64,000 nucleotides of DNA from Tribonema minus. Its lineage: Eukaryota; Sar; Xanthophyceae; Tribonematales; Tribonemataceae. The position numbers were made by a program, and so were the translations under genes. Of the stretch, positions 44,885 to 55,500 are shown piece after piece. The stretch covers positions 1 through 64,000 of the forward strand of contig JAFCMP010000195.1 in the NCBI GenBank assembly GCA_017506865.1, read 5' to 3'. The notes beneath the pieces were generated by a model. The model did no database searches and had not been told where the DNA came from. It saw only the letters and a list, made by a program, of their open reading frames with translations. The stretch's first letter is position 1. The number at the start of each line of letters is the position of its first letter.

Positions 44885-47800
44885 GCAAGTATTACTGATC
44901 TTATTTAGTGTATATGTCTACCTCTTACAACGTCATGAGTCCTCAGGAGGATTTGGCTTGCGAAAACGGACACACTATACTCTACCTGTAAGTTGGGAAG
45001 TTCAACTCCAAATTGAAGTTCGGACCGTGCTTTGTGCTCGACACGGAATGCAACCAGCTTCAGTACCAGTATTGTACCTCTCAACCTCAACATCATGTTG
45101 AAATGCAGCAGAAAATGCTGGCAGCCTGAAAACCACCAGAGTTGGCCATTTCGAGAGTGGTTTGATGCTGAGCCCTGTTCACCCAATTCCGGTTCTGTTT
45201 TTCGCAATTCATGTCATGATGGCAAGATGGCATGCCTTGACTCGTGCATGGTGACCTGCTCTTGAGTCGGTTGCACTGTCACCGTGACTACTGGCAGCAG
45301 AGTAACTGTAACAGACCGAGTTTTGTTGTCAAAGCTATTGAGCACTTGCCACCAAAACCTAGAAAGCATAACTGTTACAGTAATATTTTCAACTAATTCA
45401 CAAGTCTTTAAGCAGGTACTTGTGGACATGTGTTTATAAAGGCCCAAGGGAGGCCGGGTGCCTATGCAATCGAAAAGTTTGCGTCAACGCAGCAGCCTAG
45501 TCTGCACAGCGCCCTAGGACCTTGGATACCGGCGCTGCAACACAGCGCAGCATTTGCGCTCCTGTCTGAAAGTGCCACCTTCGTTGAAATCTGAACTTTG
45601 CTGATGAACGCTTCCACCGCCCGGCAATATGCAGGGACGTCATTGCCATTTGCCATAAGACATGGTTTAGAAAGAACCAATCACTTGGGTTTGGCACACA
45701 CAATGACTGCTGAATCTGAATGTGAATGTTGTTCTGAATCAGTACAAACTGAACGACAGGAATTCTCTGAACGAGTCAGCAAGGCTTTTTGCAAGGCTCA
45801 GAGGCAGCTGTTGAAGTGCGTTTCAGTGAATGCTTTTGATTTTGTGTCGCGGCTGTCAAATCACTTGTCGAAAGCGCGGGTAACTTGACATTGCCTGCTG
45901 AATGCGAACTCTACCGTGACTGCCACAGTGATCCACGAGACTCTGAGCCCCAGTCCTCGAAATACTCACGATGGTCCAAGATTACCATCATGATGTGAGA
46001 AAGTTTTACGCTGCCAGTTGGAAAAGAGATCAACAGCCTTTCAGACTCTGGTCGGATTCGCAGTCGCTACGGTGTTGAATGTCAAAGCAGCTGTACCAGT
46101 TGCGCTTCAGAAACAGGCACGAAGCTGGTTAAGTGCATCTGATCTCCCAGCAGCAAGGTGAGTGCCTGATTTCAACTCAGTAATCCACGACATATGATAG
46201 CAGGCAATACGCACACCAGCCTGACGCTCAGCTTCCAGAGGTCTTGTTGAGTCAGAATCTGATGTCGCTGATGTCATGTACTGCATGTTACACTGAAACA
46301 CCCCGCCTGACCTGCTGACTGACCTTCAGTGACTGTGTTCCGATTCTTTGCTCATCAGAAAAACTGGCGTCCGCCGGTTATGCGACCCATTTTGTTGGCA
46401 AGTGGCACGTGGGGCACACGTCCCGCAGACAACTTCCACGAGGTGAAAACACCATACAGTTTCAGGGCCAGTTGATGCTACAGTAACTGTTGTTGGTGGT
46501 GATGTCAGATTGTGACTCGGAGCTGCACTGTACGCTGAGCGCATTGAGCGTTTGTACAGGATCAACACCTGAAAGTATGCAGAATTTGGAGGTCAGGCCA
46601 GGCCGTGTAGTCACTGGCAGGGTCGCAGCAGATTTGAAATGGCACGGGCTTCCTGATTCAGCATGGTATCACGGTGTCTGTGGAGTCTGCAATGGACATA
46701 TCATTGCAAAAGTGAAACTTGACATGACATGTACCACTCACTCACTGTACACATAATCTTAAAAGAGTATGCTAAGCCTTGTTGAACTCTAGTAGTGCTG
46801 CCACACATGATGATAACCACACCGTACTTGATCATATGATAATCTCTCCATCATGGAGGTTGCCAGACTGCCAGGCATGCAGCTACAGTAACTGGAGTAA
46901 TGGCATGATGTAATGGTGACCCAATACCACTATTATTCGTAATGATAAAGCGACAGTCGCTCGCATGTACTTAGTAATACATGTACGGTGCATGCTGTAA
47001 GACTTGCAGATAATTCATCGAGGCAGCACCGTGACCCTCTTCCGGGGCGACGTGAGTTGGGACTGAGCCATCACGTGTTGACATTTCAACCAATCAAACG
47101 CTGCAGCTTTTTGATATGTGTTGCTTACTACCAAGGTCGTGTTGTAGTTGTGAATAGCAGTACATAAAAGTGCGTACGGTGCAAGATGCACTTAAGTAGT
47201 AAGCGTCCTCGCGCACCTGCTGCGTTCAATTTACAGGTGCGACCATCTATAGTATGTATGCTTTATAGCGCTGCGCGCTGCACGTCTGATGTGCCAAGTC
47301 TGACTCCGTGTTTGTCAACTTAATATGGGTTGTAGGTACTGATTGCGTTCAATGATTAAAAGCAAGGTGAATATTCAAGGTGCAGGCACTTGGCGCAAAG
47401 ATGTTCATGTAGCATTTGGAGTGTTACCGCAACGGTACATCAACTGCAACATGAGGTCATAGACCCGTTCAGATAGTACATGAACTGCAACATAAAGTCA
47501 TAGACCCGTTTGGGCTGTGTCAAAGGCAAATCTCATGCTGGAGATGTAAAATGTGCATACAGCTTGCAACAGGGGATGCATCTGAGAGCGGCAGTGTGGC
47601 TGTGATAGTGAAGCCATGGCAAGAGAACAACAATAAAAGAGTGGATATGATACAGTGGCAACAACATCAATGGACCAGGTGCAGCTTATTCTGATCACAT
47701 GAGCACACAACCTTGATGGAGATGAACACATGCCGTCAACAAATGTGGCCATCATGACACAGGCAACTGGAGGCTCCAACTGCACAAGCCCACTGTAAAA

Positions 47801-50800
47801 AAGCTGCGCAACTCAATGAGGCTTACCGTCTGGCTTCCCAACAGTAAGCCATCATAAATGTGGCAGCCTACCGTGACCACTCTCATACCGGGCATCAGCA
47901 TCGCAAGATGTTCACCTGCGCCGCTCAGCTGGGAACTGCAACTTGCAGTTGCCACTGCAACGTGCAGTTCCCCATTGCCCTTTCAACGACATGCCTTCGG
48001 TCAAGACCCCTCACGTTGACTTGGTTACTGCGCTTTGCCGCAATGAGGGCTATGCAGTGATAGCCTTTGCAGTTAGGTTAGGGTCAGGTTAAGGCAGCAA
48101 CAGGACAGCACGTGCTTCAGCATAACAATGGCAGCTTTGACGTATCATGCAGCCGCCGAGCACTTCAAGCAGCGGCAGCTTGACGTATTCCACGGACGCA
48201 AACACCAAGTTGAAAATGATGTACCATAAGTTTTGAAACCAGTGGCGCCACTGCTGCAGCGTGCAGATGCTGGAGGGGACATGCATGGCTTTCAATCAAA
48301 GCAACTACGGTCTCTCTTGCAATGGTGATTTACCTAGAAAGTCTGCGGTCCGCGCTTGTGATGCTCACACCTGAAAACAGCCATCACTGTGACCACATCA
48401 CTGAAATCGTAAACAGTGAGGGCAGGTGCGATAGCTCAGTAAGATTGGCCAATATTTAATGTAAATCCAGTAAACTTCAACTTTACTAAGCAATTGCACC
48501 TGCTAAATCCAGTAAACTCCAACTTTACTGAGCAATTGCACCTGCGCTCGTGAGCAATTGCACCTGCTCCCGCTGTTAACATTTTTGCCTTCAGGTTGTC
48601 GCACTCGTGCCCGCTGACTTAAACCGCACTGGTCTGTGTCTGGCGTTCTCCCCGCAGCGCGCGGGTGGGGCAAGTACCTGGGCTTTTTTTTTACTGAGCA
48701 ATTGCACCAGCTCTCGTGAGCAATTGCACCTGCTCTTGCTGTTGACAGTTTTGCATTCACGTTGTCGCACTCGTGCCTGCCGCTGACTGGAACCGCGACG
48801 GTCTGTGGCTGGCGCTCTCCCCGCAGCGCGCGGGTGGAGCAAGTACCTGGGCTTCCTCTTCTCGGGCAACGACCTCTGGAGCTACACCATCGGCAACGGC
48901 ATGTGCGGCGCCACCGCGGAGGCCGACGACCTGACGGACCTGTGGGAGGACGACGGCCCTGCGCTCGCGCTGAAGCCGCCTGAGCACTGCAGCGTCAACA
49001 GACAGGACGGGTGCGTCTACGAGGAAGAGCTGTTTGAGGCGCGCGTCACGCAGACGCTCAAGGCGCACGACGCGCAGCGCCCGCTCCTGCTGACGTACGC
49101 GCCGCACTCCGTGCACACGCCGCTGCAGCCGCCGGCGGCGCTGGCGGGGAAGTACGCGTTCATCGACAACGACGCGCGGCGCGGGTACGCTGCCACCGTG
49201 GAGGACATTGACATGTGAGTTTCTTCGCTCCGCAGTCGTGCTTTTAGTGCAGACTGGTTGCCGAGAGGGAGGCTGCAGAGCGAACACAGCGTTGGACACA
49301 GCAGAACAAAATGTGGTCAACGCTTGCACGGTCGGCGTGGCAGAGCCCTCATACTCGCGCAGCCTGTCTATGGAGCATATCATGGAGTTCTGCTGGTGTT
49401 GACAAGTCTTAGAGGTAATCAACTGAGCAACCACCTCATTCAGCAGCCACCTCATTCACGAACAGAAAAAGCCAGCAGTTCAAGCTGCATCGTCTCTGCA
49501 CTCGCGCACCACTGCGCCCTGTACCTGCCTCACTCGTGCGCGCGCCGCCGCGGCCCAGCGCCGTCGCCTCCGAGCCTCACTCACCAGACCAATGCCCCCC
49601 TGCTTCTGACGCCGTCAGGCGCATCGGCAGAATCGCGCAGACGCTGAGGGACACGGGCCTGTGGGACAACGCGCTCGTCGTGGTCATGGCCGACAACGGC
49701 GGGCCCATCTCGGCGAGCGGCGGCGCCAGCAACCACCCGCTGCGCGGCGGCAAGTACAGCAACTTGGAGGGCGGCGTGCGCGGCAACGCGTTCGTCGCGG
49801 GTGGCTTCCTCCCCCCCGCCATGCGCGGCACGGTGCTGGACGGCTTCGTGGCCATCGAGGACTGGTACGTCACGTTCTGCGCGCTGGCGGGCGTGGACCC
49901 AGCGGACGCGCGCGCTGCTCGCTTCAACCTGCCTCCCGTCGACGGCATCGACGTATGGCCTTACCTCTCGGGTCAGACGGCGGCGTCGCCGCGCCGCGAG
50001 GTGGTGCTGGCGCTCCCCACCAGCGGCCCGGGCGCCGCGCAGGCGGTCATCGACGCTCAGGGACACAAGCTCATGGTGGGGCGCATTCAGGTCGCGGCGT
50101 GGTCTGAGGCGAAGCATCCCACAGCGGCGACGCCCACCGCTGCACGACAGCCTTGGGTGAGGCTCGGTAACTCATTGCATGTTCATCGTCTTGTGTTCGG
50201 TCGCCGTGTCAGGTTAGGCGCTCATTGCTCGGGATGAACCTCGCGCTCCAGCCGAGTTCAAGTGCGATAATCACCATGGCAGAGCTCGCAGAGTGGAGAT
50301 GTTTATGGTGCATGCAAATGATACCCAGCCTGCGCAGCAGCATCACCCAAGTCCACACACTCATGTGTGCACTTATTATCACCAACTCTGGATCAAAAAC
50401 TTTAGGATATTGAGCATTGCCAGGCCTTGGAATTGTATACGGTCACTGCCTTGAGCACTTGTTTGCTGGCATCTTCAACAAATGGCAGGCTCTTGTGCAG
50501 ATCTGCATTCTGAGGGATTGGTGTGGCAGTTGAAGTGTGCTCATAGCTAGTGTTGCATGAAATCCAGTTGTGGCCGGGAGGGGGAGGGACTATCATATTG
50601 CTCCGGTGTTCCAACACTCTTGCCCCACGCATTGCCCTGTCTGTGCCGTGCTGCCGTCGTGCAGCTGCGTTGCGGCTCCGCGCGTCTCGTCTACCCGTAT
50701 GAGGGCGCGTGCCTCTTCAATGTCTTTGAGGATCCGTCGGAGCGCAACGACATTGCTGCGGAGCACCCCGCCGTCGTCGCGCGCCTGGCGAAGCGCCTGC

Positions 50801-50937
50801 GCGAGCTGCAGCTGACAGCATTCTCGCCCTTCAGGGGGGACCGTGTAAAAAGCCTGGAGCAAAGCCTGGGCTGCAAGACTGCGCTGAGCAGATATTCCAG
50901 CTTCGAAGGTCCATTTCTTGATTTGGATGCGCGCTGA
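44464..50937 (+). CDS. Arylsulfatase-B-like sulfatase, five exons
   Basis: 567 residues; exons 44464-44884, 46359-46442, 48827-49214, 49619-50156 and 50665-50937. Phases agree throughout. It hydrolyses sulfate esters, probably of glycans, after the enzyme's Cys is turned into formylglycine. The signal peptide is LLEFIAVALLLLV. Metal ligands include Asp50-Asp51 (ILVDDWGF). The formylglycine site is CTPSR with Cys94. FVGKWHVG, APHSVHTPL and VVMADNGG are the usual active-site segments. The C-terminus has ACLFNVFEDPSERND, typical of the family. ATG 44464 is preferred to 44407 because it places the signal peptide at the N-terminus. Intron 1 has a GC donor (gcag|gcaagt). Secreted or lysosome/vacuole-like location is inferred. 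Confidence 0.85.
45420..45585 (-). mobile_element. 3' end relic of the A/B retrotransposon family
   Basis: The reverse strand carries RCVAAPVSKVLGRCAD-stop, matching the A/B C-terminus, followed by the same 3' untranslated region (ttttcgattgcatagg, cctcccttgggcctttataa). Severely 5'-truncated. Lies in intron 1 of the sulfatase, antisense to it. Confidence 0.85.
46359..46442 (+). CDS. Sulfatase exon 2: GYATHFVGKWHVG
   Basis: Short exon (84 nt) after ctcatcag. Encodes the active-site Lys segment. Donor cgag|gtgaaa, phase 1. Confidence 0.8.
48462..48545. repeat. 42-bp tandem duplication in sulfatase intron 2
   Basis: Units starting taaatccagtaaac at 48462 and 48504, each ending gcaattgcacctgc. 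The gcaattgcacctgc word recurs several more times up to 48732. Confidence 0.85.
48524..48856 (+). repeat. About 169-bp tandem duplication carrying the sulfatase exon 3 acceptor
   Basis: Copy 1 (about 48524-48685) and copy 2 (about 48690-48856) share gcaattgcacctgc, ttgtcgcactcgtgc, ctccccgcag and gcgcgcgggtgg...caagtacctgggct. The acceptor AG is at 48657 in the decoy and 48826 in the real site. The decoy carries about 27 exon bases before running into poly-T. Confidence 0.9.
48827..49214 (+). CDS. Sulfatase exon 3
   Basis: Starts RGWSKYLGFLFSGNDLWSY and includes TYAPHSVHTPLQPP (catalytic His region). Ends gacat|gtgagt in phase 2. Strong GC-rich coding bias. Confidence 0.85.
49619..50156 (+). 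CDS. Sulfatase exon 4: DNGG metal site
   Basis: RIGRIAQTLRDTGLWDNALV leads to VVMADNGGPIS and HPLRGGKYSNLEGG, both standard sulfatase segments. Acceptor ccgtcag, donor ccttgg|gtgagg, phase 0. Confidence 0.85.
50665..50937 (+). CDS. Sulfatase exon 5: C-terminal domain
   Basis: After gtgcag: LRCGSARLVYPYEGACLFN, then FEDPSERNDIA and a helical C-terminus (PAVVARLAKRLRELQ). Stop at 50935-50937. Confidence 0.85.
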   Translation: MRCGSARLVYPYEGACLFNVFEDPSERNDIAAEHPAVVARLAKRLRELQLTAFSPFRGDRVKSLEQSLGCKTALSRYSSFEGPFLDLDAR

Positions 50938-52436
50938 GCAACCTGGCATTATTGGCACGCGCAACTGAAAGTTTGGTAAGACACTGCCTGACATTTTCAT
51001 GAGTGCTGCAGTACCCATTGAAGCGCTCATTGACTGCAGGGTGCACCGATTCAGCAATGCTTGCAATGCGCTGGCATGTACACGTTGTACGGCGGGAAAT
51101 GGGTGACAGCCCTCCTTTGCCCGGACTGACAGCGCCGGTGCATCAAGAATGCCGCCGCTAAGTAGCGGCTGCGGCTACCGCATTACCGCAGTCGCGTTTC
51201 TGCACTCCTTTACACGCTCACGCTAGCTGTGTGCGGCATGCAGTCACAGCAGCCTAGGCTATATCATCGTACAAAACACATCGTCATCATGGACGCATGC
51301 GCACACTGAAGTGGCCAACAAGCGACACAGCGCGCTGCACGACCGTTTTCTGGGGCAACGAGGAAGCATGTGTGTGCCAATCACAGCAAGGAGTACACAC
51401 AAATACACACATTGCCTTCTCCACATCAATTGATTGGGCAGTTCGCTCTGGAATGCACTTGTGAGCGCGGGCTAACCACAAGTTACTTGTGCAGCACTGT
51501 TTGAATGTATGATCATATGAGTCGCAAAGCAAGCTCAAAAGTGCATGCGTTAGTGCTGTCCCAAAGGAGGGCACTGCCTGACTGAGGCAGGTGCAAGCTG
51601 GAACAGACTACTTGGCCATCAACAGGAGCAGCCAAATTCAGCACAGAGCACAGCGAAAACACACAATCCCACAGCTGCTGAGGCACTGTTATCCTGCAAC
51701 ATACCCTACCTCGCAGCAAAAGAGAGGGTGCAGCGCAAACGCAGAGTATAAAAAGAGCACATCGTGCGCGACGTGCACTCTCCGTAAACTACCAAGGCTA
51801 CAGCTGCATTAGAGAGTGGTCGTGGTAGAGCCATCAAACACTCATCCCGCCACTGGTGCCCCCCCCCCCCCCCCCCCCCCCCCCCTGCTGACCCCCCCCT
51901 ACAGCTCGTCTAATGTACAAAACCGAGGCGCCGCGCTAATCCAGCGGCGCGCACAACAGGCGCGAGTGAGGGTTGGGGTGGCGAATTTGAGAAAGGCCGC
52001 CCCAACCCCCGCTGCTGGCACCGCATAAACAATGCTGCTGCCTAATCTCACTATTAGTGATGCTGTCGGTGCCGCGCTGCCACTATCACCCTATTCTGTC
52101 AACCGCAAATGGGTGTCCCTCGTCGTCTCTCTCTCTCTCTCTCTCCCCTCTCTCTCTGTCCATACAAAGATATGGATCACGGTGCTCAGCGCTAGATGCC
52201 AGATCACCAACCTACAGATCCCGGCACTCCAATCAAAGCCCCCTCCCCCCCCCCCCCAAACCTGTGACACCTCTAACCCTATACCTCAGCACCATGCCTC
52301 TACCCCTGTGTGAACTGGTGAGAACCCTTAATGTCTTGGCTTCATGCTCCGCCATCCCAGCCCCCGTAGTGTTTGCAAAGCCTTTCCGATCAAACCAGAA
52401 CTGCTACGTAGCAGCACTCTTGAAGTCTCACGCGCA
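50938..52436. other. Convergent intergenic region, sulfatase to FtsH-like gene
   Basis: No supported gene. I looked on the minus strand for an M41 peptidase (HEXXH) continuation of the FtsH-like protein and found none. Contains C27 at 51859-51885, a ct microsatellite (52126-52155) and a C-run near 52246-52257. Confidence 0.5.
51859..51885. repeat. Poly-C run (27)
   Basis: Homopolymer; the true length may be misassembled. Confidence 0.8.
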
Positions 52437-52538
52437 TCAGTTCAAGAGCCCCTTCATGAGGTTCTGCAGGTTGGTAGGTATCTTGCTCCGGCTCGTGTAG
52501 TACGCCTTCACGGCGCCCTGGAAGTCGTCGAGAGACAC
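52437..52538 (-). CDS. FtsH-like exon 9: last lid helix and early stop
   Basis: [10 protein letters not shown] matches the last AAA helix. It then diverges to a short tail ([15 protein letters not shown]...GLLN) and a stop at 52437-52439, instead of entering the peptidase domain. Acceptor gtgcag, phase 0. Confidence 0.8.
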   Translation of the reverse strand: MSLDDFQGAVKAYYTSRSKIPTNLQNLMKGLLN

Positions 52539-55500
52539 CTGCACAGCAGCAGCACCAAAAGCCGCAACAGTGGTCAAAAGACTGCACTGTTACATGCGCG
52601 CAAAGCAGCTGGAGTGGCATGCTCATGAACCCTGCAATGTGTGAAACAGCTTGGTAACAAGACATGTGATTCCACTTTAAGCATGGCCAATCGCGAGCCA
52701 GAGCATGTTTGATCAAGGGTGGGCTGAGCGCTGCTGAATGTGGTAAACAGCCACTTCTTTCATCACACACCCCTAATGGTCAAAACTACAAGCGCATGAG
52801 CTCATATGCCAGTCATACCTCAAGTGCAAACGATGCCGAAGTGCGTGACACGCCAAGACACACTTGCAACCCGGGATCTGATTCAGCTGCCTAACCGAAA
52901 CGCTGGCCTCCGTAGCCAAGCCTCCTTCCCATGTGCATTAGCCAGCAGCACGAACCACATGTGCTGAGACGGCACACACCATCACGGGTGGCTGCGATGC
53001 GCCGCCTTCCACATTGACTTTCGATGCAATCCAAAAGCACACATTGAGCGTTGCTGCGGTGGGAGCGTCACCATGGCAGGATACCGATGCATACACACCT
53101 GTACACAGCTCCTCCGCGCAGCCCTGATGGCCGCTTCGTTTGCGACGCTGGCCAGCTCTGCGCCCGTCAGCCCTGTTGCACAGCGCGCGCAAAGCATCGC
53201 AGTCATGAGACACAGCCATGTTGCACAGCCCGCGCAAAGCATTGCAGTCATGAGACACAACCATGTTGCACAGCGCGCGCGAAGCATTGCAGTCGTGAGA
53301 CACAACCATATACCGTAAAGTCTATGTTTAAGCCCATGGGGCGACTTTTTTATGAGAGCGAAAAAAGGGGGGTGGGGCATCATTAATATATGGAAGAAAA
53401 AAGGGTGGGGCGTATTAATAGTTGAGCCATTTCAGCTCATCTAACACCATCATGAAGTGACAGGCATCGATTGCCAGCCCCCCCGCTTTTCAGCGCGCGC
53501 GTTCAAACCTCAAAAGCCGGTTCAACTTGAACTTGAAGTGGCGGTTACTGTGAAAGAAACACAAGCACATGAGGAGCTGGCGGTACGCCATCTAAAGCCA
53601 AGCAAGCTATGAACAAAGCTTTGCGTGAGGTACAGGAAGGCAAGCCACGCAGCATGCTGGACGTCTTCCGCAATTGCTGAAGGTAGCCGGGCCAATTCGG
53701 TCTCCGCAACAGCCTCAGCTCAGCCTCCCCCCTGCAACGCAGCAGGCTGTCGTGCAGATACAGTCTGAAACCGACAGCGATGATGCTTCTGGTATTTGCT
53801 GCCTTTTTGTGTGTTTGCTGCCTTTCTGCCTGCTGTGCACGTTGCTGGCAATGGCTGCTTCGCGTTGTTCTAAGTGCCCACATAATGTGGTGATGTTAGA
53901 GTTCCGAGTCGGTTCCGACTTTGAAGAACCGACTCCGACTAGTCGGAGCAGTCGAAAAGTCGGGATTTCAGATGACCGACTTTTCCGACTTTCTCATAAA
54001 CGCGCTCAAACACTGTTTGAACGGGCTGTGGTGGTGTTCAGACGAGTGTAGTGCCGTGGCGGATACCGTAGAGGGCAGTAATGGCGATGGGGAGACTACC
54101 GTAGATCACGGAGTATAAAACCCCCCTCTTGTATAAGACCCCCCATCGTATACTGTAGTATAAGACCCCCCGTTTCCCTAGGGAGGTGTGTGCACGTGTG
54201 TGTGTGCGCAAGACTGCGGGTACGCTGTATAAGACCGGGGTAAGACGGGGTTGTAGACAAAGGAACATGGCAGTTACGCAAACTTCAAGTCGTTTCGGCA
54301 TAATCCAGCGCGAGGGGACAAGTTGTGGTGCAGCGCCAAAGCAGGTGGTGCGAACTGCGTTGCTGCGCAATGCCTCTGCAGCCGTGAGTTTGTAGTGTTA
54401 AGGGCGTGTTTGAACCAGGCGTGCTAGAATAGGAGCTGCAGAACGTTCATTTAGGCCTGCTGCTTGCAAGTGTGTGCTGCTGTATATATCATGCGATACC
54501 ATGCTACCGCAGCCACACAAGACGGGGGGGTACGTTGTATAATAAGAACCCCCCCCCCCCCCCCCCCCCCCGTAAAGACCCCCCGTCTTCCGAACACGGG
54601 CCTCGCAGCGTGCTCAGACGGGGGGGTTTACTCCGTGATCTACGGTATTGAGGTGCTGGACCCTGACACAGACGAGGCAGACACTGCCGCAGCACCAGTG
54701 CTGGCCTAAATGTTTATTGCTGCTGGCAGCCAGAAGGCTTAGCTTACGTGCGCTGAGTCATTGACCATGTGCATGTCATTGCAATGCATGTGTGTATATG
54801 ATGTGCTCAGCACTCTATACAGACCAGCAGATGGCGTAATGCACTGCTGTGGGCCAATGCTGAGCAAAAGTCGGTTAAAGTCGGTCAAAGTCGGTACGGT
54901 GGCCAAAAAACCAACTAGTCGGTCTTAATCGATCACGGGGCTGTTCCGACTGCAATTTAGTCGGTTTGGATGATCGACTCGGAACTCTAGGTGATGTGGC
55001 ATGAGTCACTGAGTAGATCATCCCTGCAGCATGGGCATGCGCAGAGGGCACGTTATGCTGCATATGCATATGCCAAAAAGGGGGGGGGGGGGCATATTTT
55101 CATGAGCAAATTAAAAGGGTGGGGCAGCATTTAGGAGGGCTCGGAAACTCATAAGAAAAGTCGCCCCATGGGCTTAATTATAGACTTTACAGTACCATGG
55201 CAGGCATGAGACACACATATAGCCATGTGTGAGGGCTGTGGCATGCGTTATCGAGCAAGGGGCAAAGGCAGAGTGCAGGGTGCGTCGCATGGTATGCAGG
55301 ACAGCTAAGGGTGACTGCAGTGCATGGGCCGGCACACTGCTCGTAAGTTCGCCAGGGCAGATGAGCCAGAGTTAACAGATTCCTTGCTGTTCCAGCATTA
55401 TCCAGCGGCATGGGCACATAAAGTGTCTCAGCAGAACGAGCACAAACCAATGCAACATCTATTTGCTACATATATCAAAGCGAGGGTTTCTGCACAAAAG

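Larger units (their letters stand above)
53313..55192. mobile_element. E1: TIR element flanked by TA, in FtsH-like intron 7
   Basis: The left end ccgtaaagtctat...aagcccatggggcgactttt matches the inverted right end ctgtaaagtctataattaag...cccatggggcgactttt over more than 40 bp. TA flanks each side (53311-53312, 55193-55194), as in Tc1/mariner-type insertion. Internal gggggtggggc motifs are mirrored near both ends. No transposase recognised. It contains the nested element E3. Confidence 0.85.

Noticed and set aside
50938-52436. Possible M41 peptidase continuation of the FtsH-like gene
   Set aside because: No HEXXH-encoding segment seen on the minus strand; exon 9 has a clean in-frame stop.
53073-53318. 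Plus-strand peptide repeat resembling a repetitive protein, and a superficially CRISPR-like array
   Set aside because: It is the antisense of a 45-bp tandem array with no unique spacers, and the coding strand is the FtsH-like exon.
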